A stretch of 64,000 nucleotides of DNA from positions 13,836,087-13,900,086 of the forward strand of contig CANTUZ010000002.1 of NCBI GenBank assembly GCA_947846985.1. Direction: 5' to 3'. Made by a program: the position numbers and the translations under genes. Each line of letters opens with the position of its first letter. The stretch's first letter is position 1. A model generated the notes under the pieces. That model was not told the DNA's origin, ran no database searches, and was given only the letters and a program-made list of their open reading frames with translations. The DNA comes from Fratercula arctica. Its lineage: Eukaryota; Chordata; Aves; Charadriiformes; Alcidae. Below are positions 37,219 to 48,802 of the stretch, piece by piece.

Positions 37219-37307
37219 AGCAGAGCGTGTGACCTATCTACTTCCTTCCCTGGGAGGGGTATGAGACTTTAACACAAAGGTGCTCTTTACTAGTTCCACC
37301 TGCTCAG

Positions 37308-37366
37308 GATTAAGGATGGTCTAATTTGATGACCTCCAAAGTTTTGATGTTATAATTCTTTAACCA
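37308..37366 (+). mobile_element. Possible CR1 3' end stub
   Basis: GGATGGTCTAATTTGATGACCTCCAAAGTT resembles the CR1 3' UTR phrase GATTAGATGACCTCCAGAGGT, followed by a decayed TATAATTCTT tail. It is short and diverged and could be chance. Confidence 0.4.
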
Positions 37367-40300
37367 CCTTCTAGGTTTTGGGAAAATACCATTCCATAGG
37401 TCTAATACTTTCCAAAAATTGCTCATATAATGAAGCTTTTCATTTTGTACAGAGCCAGAAATAATAGTGTGCATTCATTTCAGGAAACTTCAGCATTGTG
37501 CATAAAGCAAAAGATAACATTTCAAGGTTTGCAATTTGACAGGGAAATATCTTCTTGACCCTTTTATAGGTAAAAAGAGACGACAAAAAAGTAGTATTTG
37601 TAACTCTTGCATCTTCATTAATCTTTACTTTAGACTTTGACTCATAAACAAGCACAATAGGGTCCTGAACCAGGATTAAAATGGAAGGTCTTTTTCAAAG
37701 CTGGTAAAGAAAAGCACTTTTTCATTTTTCTGTGTGTGTGAATGCCTTTAAAAAATGAATAGAGTCATTCATCTAAAAAAAAAAAAGTATTGACATTTTT
37801 ATGGAGTTGTTTTTGGAAAGATCCAACATTTAATATTAAATTCAACATATGGTTGTGGTCAAATTGTGCTCCTACTGTGTAAAATGTATGAATAACAACT
37901 TACTGCATTCTCCTGGCCAATATACGAAGAGAAGGTTGATTAATTTAACTAGTATCCCTTAATCTCCTGCCTTGGCTTCCATCCCATTCTACAAGGGTTG
38001 ATAAATCTTACATCCCCTGAGGAGTATTACAATTCCTAATAGTCTTATGCTATTAGGAAGAAGCAAGGCTCAACTGTACCAAAACATCCAGCACATGAAA
38101 TTGTATAAATAATTTAGCTTTTCCAATTTAATTTTTTTTACAGCTTTTCTTTGCAGACCATGATAAGAGATGTTAGTTCAGTCAACTGTAAGTAAAAAAA
38201 AATAAAAAAAAGGAAAATACTGTTCAGGGGAATTATGTAGAAAGGTAAAGCTGTTCCTGTCACTGCAGCACTGTGTTATTGAACCAAAGTCACTCTCATA
38301 TTTCACCCCCTTTTAAAAGAAAAATGTACTTTGCTTACAGTCAATGTTCTCTTAGGACCACCAGCTACTTTCACCATGGTATTGCATGGCCCAGAAGAGG
38401 AAAGTTATCCGCTGATTTCAGGATGAAGTAGGATTCAGTGTCCTGGCACAGATTTTCTGTGCAACTGAAGGCAAGTCACTCCATGCTTTCCAGTAGGCTC
38501 AGCTGCACAGCTAAGCGACTTCAGTTGTGCAAGTTCCTCTGCGTTAGATGAGCCATAAGAATTGACTGTGCTCATAGTCGTAGCCCACAGAAAATTCAGC
38601 TTGACTTATCTTACAGTGAAGGAAATTTAAGATAAATAGCGTATCCTTGCATGTGCTATAGGCTGAGCTAGCACAAGGACAGTCGCCATGTCTCAGATAA
38701 TGCATACTGAATTCTTCAGCTGCAATATCTTGGTCATGTGAGTAGAGATTTATACCTCACCTATAAACTGTCTTGAAGGAGAGTAAGAGTTAAAAGGATA
38801 AATGCATTTTTTAAAAGAGCAATGAAGAGGACTGTAAAATTCTCAAAACCTGGGACTATAAGAATTCTGTGAGTATTCAAGAGAAACACTGTTCTCATAC
38901 ACAAGAAGAGACAATATTAGTCATTTCTGAATAGGGATAAATTTTTTTCAGAGCACAATGAAACCTGGAAAATTAGCTGATTGTTTTCCCATTAACTAAT
39001 ATAAGTGATGAGTATTTTGCTTCAGTAAATATAAACATCTTTTGCATAAGACTGAATCACCTGCAACAGGCTGAACCCTACTGTCTTCATTTTAGCAAAA
39101 CTTCTGCTGCAATTAGGGAGACTTTTGAAGGAGCTGGAGCTTGCAGGGCCTGTTTCCATAAAATAATGCTCTGACTTCTGTAACAGATTGGACTGACTGA
39201 GGATATGAAAACAGGTCTTGATTCTTGATTTATATTAATAATAATGCTTTGAATTCTTATCTATTATTCAGAAATCTTTCTTCATGCATAGTAAATAAGT
39301 CCTATTACATCTGAGGTAAGTAAATAGTATTTTACCTGTGGGCAAAAAGGGACTTACAGAATTCAGAATGGGCATTTGCAGGAGTAAATCTCCTAGTAAG
39401 TGACTATTCGGTGGTGTTTGGTGCAGAAGTCATCCTTGGAGTGGTTTTGTAGGACTTGGGATGGATCCCTGAAATATAATGTGGATGCTGTGTGCCCATT
39501 GGCTGTTAAGATTTTGGTGTCTTATCAGGTCCCCGCTGGCACCCCAAAGCTTCAGCCAGGGGGTGGAGAAGGGGGAAGAAGGGCTGAGTCTCAGGCCAGC
39601 AGCAGCCGTGTCCCATGAGACCCTGCTGTGACAACACTATAGCGAGGGGTGGAGGTGCAAGGTTGCGAGAGCAAGCTTCATGGTGAGGTTTGGTTTGTTT
39701 TGGGACAAATTTTCTTGCAAATGGTTAAAACTATGGCACTTTTCAGTCACACGAGGAGCAGCCAATTGTGGTGAATATCTTGTGAAAGACATGCTTTGCA
39801 AGGGTTTTAGGAGTAAAAAGCCTTCTATGGGAAGAAAGAAATGGACCAAACCCATTGGTCCATGTTTGTTGAGGCTCTCTTAACATCCAGGAATACACTG
39901 GGATATCGCAGAGGTTCATACATAAGAAATACTATAGAAAGATGAGTCCAGCAGTGTAAAGTGGGAAACTTCAGTCCATTCTGTCATTGCATATTTGTTT
40001 TCAGATAGATGCAGAGGACTCGGTTCTAACATTTGTGCACCCTGAGGGTGTGGGCACAACTTCTGGTCAGGAATGACACAATCCAGCTGGCCTGCCATCT
40101 GGGTCCACCTTTTACAACCATTCTGACCAGACCCTAGGCAATTCAAAATCACTCTGAACACACCTGCGTATGCATTTATTCCTAAGGCCACAGCCTTGGC
40201 CGAAACCCCTCTGATTTCCCGGAGCTCTGTGACTGGATATACAGGGTCCACTGGGGGACCTCAGAATTGACTCTGACCAAAAGCCTTAAAAAACCTATCT

Positions 40301-40849
40301 CAACCCGGACCTCTCAAGGAAATTTTACCTTTGCACCAGAAAACAGAACACAACATTCCCAATCCAAAGTGTGGGATGAAAACTGAATATCAGCCTCTTG
40401 TCCCTTTAAAAAATACAGACGCATTTATTTCCCTATTCCTAGTTTCATGTACATTGTATTTCATATGCTTGCTGTAATAACACCACAAAAGACTTCATAA
40501 ATGCACTAGTCAGCGGGGAATGCTGTGCCTGCTTGTGATTTTACACATCTTTTCTCTAAGCCAGCAAATCTAAATGTAAAATGTAGTATTCAGAGACACT
40601 GAGTGGGGTTTTGTGGTGCTCTCTGGAGGACACTGGATTCATAAAACAATGAATGGATTACAGTCATCGATAGAGTTAGTTTTTCCATCTGTGGCAGACA
40701 TACAGTGTACTCTTGCTAACGTGCTTCATATTAATAAACCACCCAAGTATAATTCATTGCAGGTTGCAGCTATAAATCAGAAATAGCCTTCATTTTGTTC
40801 AGCTGTCACGACTGAGAGAGCATCAGGGGGTGGGAGCTGTTTGTAAAGA
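37367..40849. other. No gene seen; one strong small hairpin
   Basis: The sequence is unique and AT-rich. A perfect 10-bp hairpin lies at 38033-38059 (listed separately). The minus frame at 39916-40251 (111 codons) starts in a GC-richer patch, has no recognisable domain, and stays in the chance range. Frames at 39400-39618, 39637-39855 and 39680-39883 overlap on both strands. Confidence 0.55.
38033..38059. repeat. 10-bp inverted repeat, 7-nt loop
   Basis: TTCCTAATAG (38033-38042) and CTATTAGGAA (38050-38059) are exact reverse complements around TCTTATG. No family assignment is made. Confidence 0.85.
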
Positions 40850-41115
40850 GGCGAGAAGGGCCGCAGCACTTTGACCTCTCCCTGGAGCGTAAAGCACGTC
40901 CCGCCGCGCTCTCCACGGAGACGCCTCATGACTCAGTGCCCTGCCACAAGCGAAAAGCCACCTTGTCACCTGCCGTCATTTCCTTGTCTTGCTGTGTTCT
41001 GCTGGGAAAGAGATGCAAAGAAATGCTGCAGGAACGGTGCGATGCAAACGCAAGCACACTTGCCAGCAGCCAAATCCCGCAGCGGCCGATGCCACTGATA
41101 TGCTGCTGGGAGCTC
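40850..41115. promoter_or_regulatory. CpG-rich block with AP-1/MARE-like site
   Basis: About 260 bp are richer in G, C and CpG than the surroundings (GTCCCGCCGCGCTCTCCACGG near 40898-40918, CCCGCAGCGGCCGATGCC near 41075-41092). ATGACTCAG at 40928-40936 contains a perfect AP-1 core TGACTCA and half of a Maf/NF-E2 site. Four short frames are open across it on both strands (40871-41247), which is what high GC content gives, and none is recognisable. It is a candidate distal regulatory element or a remnant island. No TATA box or exon is visible. Confidence 0.35.
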
Positions 41116-41165
41116 TGGGACTGCACATGTCCGACCCCGGCACAAACCCACCTGAAGACAGAATA

Positions 41166-41256
41166 GTGCAGAATAGAATATTTTCAGTTGGAAGGGACCT
41201 ACCATGATCATCTGGTCCAAGTGCCTGACCAATTCAGGGCTGACCAAAAGATCAGA
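41166..41256 (-). mobile_element. Avian CR1, 3' UTR end fragment (separate subfamily)
   Basis: The plus strand shows AGAATAGAATATTTTCAGTTGGAAGGGACCTACCATGATCATCTGGTCCAAGTG-like text. It then shows CCTGACCAATTCAGGGCTGACC, the reverse complement of the 3' end of a CR1 subfamily that differs from the copy at 20688. Only the last 90 bp or so remain. Confidence 0.8.
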
Positions 41257-41401
41257 GTCAGTCCCAGAGGCTCCCAGCTATAGGTAACGTTGCTTTAATC
41301 CTGATGTTTTGGTGGCATTAGACAAATCACTTCAGGCCTGACACAAGTTCTTTCAGCTTTAATGACGAGGTTTGGGTTTTTTTCCCTGATTTCAATGGAA
41401 G

Positions 41402-41550
41402 CTCTCACAGTCACTTAATCTCTCTGCTTCCCTGTCTGTGCCTAAGAAATTCGGATAAGCATGCCTAAATCGTAGTGATGTTCTGAGGATTAATTAGTTA
41501 ACATTTGTAGGGCATTTTGAGGATAAAAATTGCTGAACATCGGTATTATC
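41402..41550 (+). repeat. MIR-type SINE relic, core and 3' end
   Basis: Landmarks in MIR order are CACAGTCACTTAATCTCTCTG (41406-41426), CCCTGTCTGTGCCTAAGAAAT, GATGTTCTGAGGATTAATTAG near 41477-41497, and TTTGTAGGGCATTTTGAGGA near 41504-41523. It is immediately followed by the GT microsatellite. Confidence 0.65.
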
Positions 41551-41559
41551 ACACCTGGG

Positions 41560-41581
41560 GTGTGTGTGTGTGTGTGTGTGT
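41560..41581. repeat. (GT)11 microsatellite
   Basis: There are eleven uninterrupted GT units (22 bp), with further GTGTG pieces to about 41600. It is potentially polymorphic and prone to Z-DNA. The plus frame at 41530-41790 reads through it as Cys-Val repeats and is not a gene. Confidence 0.95.
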
Positions 41582-44071
41582 CTCCCTGTGTGTTTGTGGG
41601 CAGAACGAATGAATACCATATGTCCATGGGTAAAACTTGCATATCAGATAAGCTGCGTGCCTATATTCAAACAAATCCTCAGGCAAATAAAAGAGCTCAA
41701 ATAGTCCTCAGGCAAAATGCAAGAAAGCAGAGGCAAAGGCAGAGGGCAGCAGAAGCTGGGGGAGATGTGAAGAGGGTAAAGAGAGAATGAGAAGTGTGTG
41801 AGGGGGGAAGTCTGGGAGAGGGGAAATCTCTTTCTACACGTGTATGTATAAACTCTTCTGAATCACAGGCTCTGCACGTGAAAATACGTATTTCAAAATT
41901 CTTTTTGCATTATGATTTAGCCATGCATTATGTTTTATGGTGACATGGCCTCATTGTTTTAGAGATTTTTGGTGTGCACTATAACAGCCTTTGTATGGCA
42001 ATAATTGTAACTCATACGTTAATTTTTGGCATTCCTCATATATTCATTCTGTCACTGGAATGTGCATAGCTGAAAACTAGCACATTGTAACTGAACAAAC
42101 AGGGGATTAAATGTGCCTGTTTTGTCTTCTTTACTAAGCTAGGTGGGATCAAAGCTATCTGCTTCTATCCCATAGTTTAATTATATTTTTATTCTGCGTG
42201 CCAACATTTTACAAAATGAAATGAAGCAACGACAGGAGAAAACACAGCATCATTCAAATAGGCTTTAGTCAGGTCTTGGAAGGCTAATAGAAAGCAACTG
42301 AAGCAGGTTTGTTAATTCAGTTGGTTTCAGCCCATTGTAAAACCAATACACATGGATGTTATTTCAGAGATGATCAGCAGTGGTCTGTCTGGGACCACAG
42401 GCTGCAAGTGCAGAGCGGATAGCAGGATAACAGCGTGTTTAGATGCCGACACAGAGGTAGCTGCCACACTGCTAGTGACAGACAATTAACAGAAGGACAA
42501 GGAAGTGGCTGCTGTGTAGGAATGAATCGTGCGTAGGCATAGCAGTAAACGATGGTCCCTATCTATGCAATTAACTGTGAGCTACAAGCAGGTGGTGAAC
42601 AATGGCAATGCACATTACAGTTATTGCCTTTGTATTCTGTAATCTTGAGTACAGACACATTTCTCAATATCTCCTTGTCACCCACAGCATTCTAAATGTT
42701 TAGAAGGTGTGGACTGGATTTAATTGCGAGAGGATTTCCACGTCTGTAATGGGAAGGGGTTAACCCATGCCTCTTTTGAAATGACGCTGTGGATATGACT
42801 TATAGGAATGTGCTCACTGTAATGATAGCCCTTAGCAACGTGTTGAATCCTCAGGGTAAAAGCTCATTCACTGACTACAGACAAAGGCTGTAAGGGAGTA
42901 AGGAGAAAAAAAAAGTAAAAGCAAATGCAAAAAAAAAAAAGTGTGGAATCAGGTAGCTTCTGCTCCTCCTCTCCAAAATCTGAAGTGCTAGCAGGAAGTG
43001 CTGTAATAATTATTTCTTCTAACAGCTGGCACTTCAACCTTCCTTCGCACCAGGGGAAGTCGGTACACAAGAGCTGGAAAGCGAGGTGGAGTCTCAGGGG
43101 AGTTTTTGTTGCTGAGGATAGCACTTTCATGCCATGTTTGGGGAAGAAAAAAGATTAAAATGCAAACTACTTTCTGCGTGAACCACCTGTCTTTCTCAGG
43201 GCTTTTTTTTTAAAGATGGACCTTGACTGGAGAGGCGTCTGGTTGCAGTGCTTTTTATATGGGCTTTTCTCTCCCCACTGGCTTATGTGGCTCCCCTTCT
43301 CCCTTCTCCTTGTGCCCCCTCCCTCCTGGATGGTCCTTCTCACCCTACATCTCCGTTCCAGTTCTGCCAGTGCTACGGTTTGTAGGGACTTGTGAACCAG
43401 ACCAGAGGCTAGCCTGAGACGAAGTAACCCTGAAAGTAACAAAAAAAGTGGAGAGAAAGGGTAGTTTCTAACATAAACCTGGACCCTAGCAAGGACCTGC
43501 TTCTTGTCGGCAGCAAGAAGTGTCCAGAATAGTTGCTGAAGAAAATGTCTTTATAACCACAGCGTAAAAAGGGAGGGAGGAGGGAATGAACTGAACAGAG
43601 GAAGGAATAGGATCCCCATAGAGTAAAGGAATGATGGCTGAGTACAGATACAGAGGTGATGAGGAAGGGATATTGAGCACCTTTATGTCTCTTTAGTGAG
43701 TTTGCACAAGGCTGTATGATGGTAAGGTGACTTGCCACCCTTGCCTCCTTCCCTGAGATACAATTTTTCAGCTGTACTTAGAGATTTTTTATGTCTTCAT
43801 TTTCCTGGCATTGTTCTGTGAATGCTAGAAATTTCATTTGCCACCTTCATTTAGCCCCTTGTGCATGTGTGTTTTGACACAGACTTTAATTACATGGTCA
43901 TCTATTATTTTTATTTCTCTGCATGGATAATTATTAAATGGTTCTTTTTTATCTCCTTTATTCAATGTATGGCTCCAGGCTCTATTAATCACAATCTAAA
44001 ACCTCAGTTGAATATAATGTTATTAAGTTCCTCGTGTTTTTTTACGGTGTTCTTTCTGTAATTTGTCAGTT
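41582..44071. other. No gene seen
   Basis: The sequence is unique, including a purine-rich patch near 41700-41820 and a pyrimidine-rich patch near 43260-43365 that ends in TTCCAG. The pyrimidine patch resembles a splice acceptor, but the frame after it closes within eight codons. Overlapping frames at 42864-43130, 42925-43158, 43167-43442, 43223-43417 and 43409-43738 are unrecognised. Confidence 0.55.
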
Positions 44072-44192
44072 CTTCACAAACATCATGAATTTATATTCAC
44101 AGCAGCCCTAGCAATTAGGTGTATTATTACCATCATTTTACAGATGGAGAACTGAAGAAAAGATAAATTATAGCCAAAGCTGTCAAGACCCT
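44072..44192 (-). repeat. MIR-type SINE relic
   Basis: Plus-strand text TCACAAACATCATGAATTTATATTCACAGCAGCCCTA, then ATTATTACCATCATTTTACAGATGGAGAACTGAAG (about 44123-44157), is the reverse complement of MIR. The CATTTTACAGATGG block is its most conserved landmark. Confidence 0.7.
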
Positions 44193-45452
44193 ATACTAAT
44201 TTTTGATTACCAACTTTAGACACCTAGTCTATAATTTGTCAGGGGCAATAGTATTAAATAGATAATCTATATTCTAGTCATCTATGTGCTTCAGTCTTCT
44301 GAATTTCTGCAAATCACACCCAGAAAGCAGGGAATAAAAAAATATTAAGAGCTGAGAGCTAATTGTAAATGGCTGGCTCTAATCCAAAATGAACACTGTG
44401 ACAGAGGCAGGGAGATGATATAACTGCCTTACATGCCATTAAGGGATAAGTTGGGCTTTGTACTGAAACAGCTAAAGGCAGAAGCTTGTACTGTGATTGT
44501 CTGCAGCTGAGTTAGGCATCTAAGTTCTCATTGGTGTCGACAGAGCCTGGGGAGCTGCTCGTTCACCCTCCAAAGGAAACACCTGTGTCTGACCAGCCCA
44601 GCACTCCACTGTGCTCTATCAAATGCATTGACTAGGTCTCAGTTGACTCTACCCAGAACGTAGACACTCATCTGATGTGCAGACACCTACCTTGTAGACA
44701 ACCAATTTATTTGCCTGACTCTGCAGCCAAACCTCTCCTCAGTGTATTTAGTAATGAAATGCTATACTTTCTACAGTATTCTTTCTTCATCCTTTCTTCG
44801 ATACCTTCCATTTTCTGCAGCAAATTGAAGCTAGAATACCACAGACACATTTTCATCCATCATGTAGTCCTTATTCACATAGCACTGCTCATGCTTGCTG
44901 AGCTTTTAGTACTTACTCACATCTAGTGGAAATGGATCTTCTGTACACAGAGACATGTCTCTTTTTGCACTGTTCATGACTGGGCTTTATTGCATGATGC
45001 GGTATCTTCTTGCACTGGCTCTCCTTTTTGATAAGCCCTGCCCTGACACTTTAACTGCATGACTGAATCTCTGTTTTTACAGCTGAATCAAAATTTTAAA
45101 ATATTAATCCATTGTGATGTTGACCAGGGAGAATGCAATGGAAACCCTAGCAGGGATTTTAATTATACTAAAATTAGGTTTCTTATGTTTAATATATTAT
45201 TTTTTGATACCAGCCAACTGCTTAGTTACCCGAGTAGTCCATTAAATAAACTTTAATTTATATGATAATCAAACAATCTCTGAATATCATAAAGCATAAT
45301 TGCAATACAGTATAATTGCACATTTCTCTGTTACTAGGAGAGGCAACAAAGTGGTGGTATGATCTCCAGAATAGTGTACAGGTCTGGGAATAAAGGAAAT
45401 GTACTATTCCCAGCTTCATCACTGACTTTGCAGGTGGAATTATATTGACTAA
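44193..45452. other. No gene seen; possible MIR piece near 45375-45435
   Basis: The sequence is unique. TATTCCCAGCTTCATCACTGACTTTGCAGG at about 45404-45433 resembles the 5' core of MIR (plus strand) but has no second landmark. Frames at 44675-44926, 45059-45256 and 45334-45525 are unrecognised. Confidence 0.5.
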
Positions 45453-45483
45453 ATGCAGATGTCTGTACTGAAGACATCTGCAT
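45453..45483. repeat. 12-bp perfect inverted repeat, 7-nt loop
   Basis: ATGCAGATGTCT (45453-45464) and AGACATCTGCAT (45472-45483) are exact reverse complements around GTACTGA. This is the longest perfect short-loop hairpin I found. Each arm contains the E-box CAGATG. Confidence 0.9.
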
Positions 45484-48400
45484 CTGGCTTCTGGCTGAGT
45501 TGATAGTCAGTGAAGAACTAGTCAATAGAATCCATGGGGCAATTCATCGTCTCCTAAATTAGATGTCTGAAATAGGGCAGATGATTGTCATCCTAAAAGG
45601 GCATATTTATCTCCAGTGAGTATTAATGGAGCCCCAGGGGCTGGCTTGGTTTTAAATGTCTACATTGTTGATGTCTAAAGTCAGGTGAGATGAATCCCAC
45701 CCTCTGTATCCCCAGGCCAGTTATTTTATCTCAGTTTGCCTTTTATTTGTCTCTCTGAAAAAGCTAGTGTAATACCAGAAGCAGCAGAGTAGAATTAACA
45801 CAGAGCTCTGCCTTGACTAATTACTTTCTCAGTAGGGCCTTTTTATACATCACTGGGGTATCTCTATGTGGCATGATGTTGTGCAATGTAGAAATACCCT
45901 AAGTACTATTATAATAAGTCATATAGTAAAGCTCAATTAAGTACCAACATCTTCCATGTAACATGGGAATTGCTTTTGCCTTGTAGGTTCTTTTCCTCTG
46001 AAAAAAAAAGAGATTTAAAATTGTATCAGTGCAATATCAATATCAGAACTTTTGTGGTACCAACATCTTCACAGGAATCATGGTGAATTTTGCTTACCAG
46101 AACACCACTGTTTTTATCTTACCTTTCTTCTGTCTCCAATTTATTTCTTTGTCTGGAAAATACTGAAGCAGGAAGCTTCAGAAGCAGAAGCCTCATGGCA
46201 AGCCAGAATGAATAATAAAGCTGAATTCTGGGGATATTGCCAGGCAATGTCATACAGTATGCTCTGCAGCAACAACTCAGGAACTACAGGTGGAATTACA
46301 TGACTATATGTTGCCAAGCTCTCAGGCAAGCTGGGGAAGCAAAACAGAATCAAGGAGAAAGCAGAGGGGAGCTCTAGGTAACTACCATTTACCCCTTTCT
46401 GGAAACCTGAAAAGTCATAATGAGTTTGACATTAAGTGTACCCATGTAGTACGTAAGCCTGTATGACTGTAACTCCCCATTGAATTTCTTTTTTGAACTC
46501 GACTAAAGACCAATTTTTAATTGTTTATGTTATTACAACTACGGGGTTTGCAATCTTTCCTTCTCTTCTTATTTCTGAGTAAGACCTATTCACTTCTGTC
46601 TCCACCGCTTCTGTCTCAGCTGTGCTGCATGTGGTGTACTGTCAGGATCTCAGAAGTTCAGTAGCCATGAACTCATCACCCTGTTTGGAAGTTCAGAGTA
46701 GACCTTTTCATTCTTCTTCTCTGAATATCCTCATATATTCGGACTTTAGGCTGATCCTTTCTGGATGTCAGTCTCCTGCACCTCTACTCATAGTTTTCAG
46801 CACTTGCTAAATAATTGCAATCAGTGGGAATATCCTTGGGAGACATCTCCAAATTTGGCCATGAGAGGAATTGTTTTGGAAAGTTGGAAGCAAAATCCTC
46901 AGCTTGACCTGAGTGTCAGCTCAGAGATAAATAAAATGAAGACTTTGTTCACTATAAAGTGTCATGATTATCTAGAGATAGCTGTATTAGTGAATCTTCA
47001 GAAAGGAACATCTGTATGTTAACGGCATAGACACATAAACACCCATTAGACCTTTTTTGCATGTCTACCTTCATGAACGGTAAAGAGTCTAATTTAAGAC
47101 TTCTTGCAAATTAAAATGTAAAACCAAAATAAATATACGCAGACTCAAACCCAAGGTAATCAAAAAATCACCCAAGAGCAATAGAAGTTGACCTTACCCT
47201 TGCATGACCTTTGTATGGTTTTTTTATCACCTTGCAGCAAAGATTTACTACGACACTTGTGTGTGTATGTTTGTGGGATAAAGGAGGCAGTCTTTCACTT
47301 TCGTTCATAGAGAAACAATAAACCACTGCATTTTATACTTTCTTTTAAGGGAAGTGGAAGACAAATTCACAGGCCTGTGTTCTCATGTTGTGTTCAAACA
47401 AGGAGTAGACTGTGGACCTGTTCGTGGAGAAACCATCAGACATTTCTTCAGAAAAGCACCTCTCCTTGGAGCTCTCCACTTGAGCAAGAAAATAGGCATA
47501 ATTTGTAACATCCTGTTTGAGGTTTGGCATATTTCTCTTATGCATCCAGCCAGCTCTGGTGGCTGGTATTTGACAGACAGAGACATGCCGACTACTGCTC
47601 CCTTTTCTCCAGTTGCTTCATGGGACACGGTGGTTCCTGCTCTCCTTAGTCAATTCAGAGGGAGGGGCTCATTCCTTGTGCTTCTGAGTAACCACTAAAT
47701 TTCATTTATCTTCATCATCTTTGCCCCTCTTCTGTCAGCAGACAGGAGGTAGTCCCTGTTATAAGATAGCTGGTTTTAATTTTCTTTTCAGAGGTGCCCG
47801 CCTCTTGTAATGAACAATTTGGTGACACTTCATTCATTAAAGGGAACCTAAATGATTGACTTAAGCACTAAATTAGATTCTAATTTTTAGATGGCAAAAT
47901 TTAGGTGACGCGCAGCCCATTCATAGGGCCTTGCAAAATGAGCCCAACTATAATCTTTAAATATTGCCACGGTGAGACATATATTACAATAGCAATGATG
48001 ATGTGGGTTGATAAAATGGCCCACAGTTATGTGAATCCAACCATACACTCACATTTCCTGGAAAAACTGTTGCCACACTTGCACAAGTCTACATTTTTTT
48101 TAAACGTTTGACTGGAATCCACAAAAGACACCAGGTAAAAGTAAATGTTTACTTTTAACTCTCTCCTGAGATGAACAAGTCTGACAATACGGGGCACTAG
48201 AAAAATGTAACATGTCAGTGGCCTCAGACTAAAATGATTTAATAGGCTCAGAAAGAGCTTGTTTTTGTCACAGAAAAGCCTGAAATGAAAAGTAGATATT
48301 TACAGAATGTCCTGTCAGAAAGCAAAAAGATTTTCCCTGTGCATGAGCCAGGAGCTGGCCCACTCCTATGGCCTCTTTCTTTCTGTTAAGTGCTGATACT

Positions 48401-48619
48401 TCCACGCTGTTAGTATTGGAGAGGGAGAGATGCAGGAGGAGGGAGAAGAGAAAACCAATATGTGCCTATGTAAACTCAGACAGACAGCAGCATAATACAG
48501 GAACTAGCCAAAAATACCAGTGAGGATTCCAGGCTTACGTTCAAAGAGTAATATGACATTTTTCAGGGTTGAAATTCAGCCCTGACTGAAATAGGGTTTT
48601 TTTTTCCCTTTATTTAAGC
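45484..48619. other. No gene seen
   Basis: The sequence is unique and AT-rich. Frames at 46052-46303, 46141-46353, 46622-46810, 46765-47022, 47354-47698 (114 codons), 47345-47545 and 47383-47628 overlap on both strands, with no recognisable domains or exon boundaries. Confidence 0.55.
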
Positions 48620-48706
48620 CCAGATGTGCAAAGGTATTTAGTTCCTAATTTTATTTTTGCTACCTGACTCTATTGATTCTAATGGGACTTAAGAACTGTA
48701 ATATCT
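48620..48706 (+). repeat. Mirrored-motif interspersed repeat (MITE-like)
   Basis: AAGCCCAGATGTGCAAAGGTATTTAGTTCCTAAT, then ATTGATTCTAATGGGACTTAAGAAC, follows a dispersed sauropsid repeat. That repeat is built from CCCAGATCCTCAAAGGTATTTAGG and CCATTGATTTCAATGGGAGTTAGG half-sites in mirror arrangement. It is likely an old non-autonomous DNA transposon. The family name is not recalled. Confidence 0.45.
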
Positions 48707-48721
48707 AATTTTAATTCTTCT

Positions 48722-48802
48722 TGCACACTTTTCATCCCAAAGCACTCCAGAAAAGAAATTGCCACCAGTATTCCTAGTTTACAGTGTAATATTGCACATG
48801 CG
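48722..48802 (-). repeat. Possible MIR 3' end fragment
   Basis: CACTTTTCATCCCAAAGCACTCCAGAAAAG and later TTCCTAGTTTACAGTG resemble the reverse complement of the MIR 3' end (CCTTTCATCC..CAAAGCGCTTTAC..CATTTTACAGATG). The match is weak. Confidence 0.4.

Noticed and set aside
39916..40251. 111-codon minus-strand frame in a GC-richer patch
   Set aside because: The composition looks mildly protein-like, but I know no family for it and see no exon boundaries. It is kept only as a note.
43260..43370. Long pyrimidine tract ending in TTCCAG as a splice acceptor
   Set aside because: The sequence after it stops quickly in frame and shows no coding character or matching donor.
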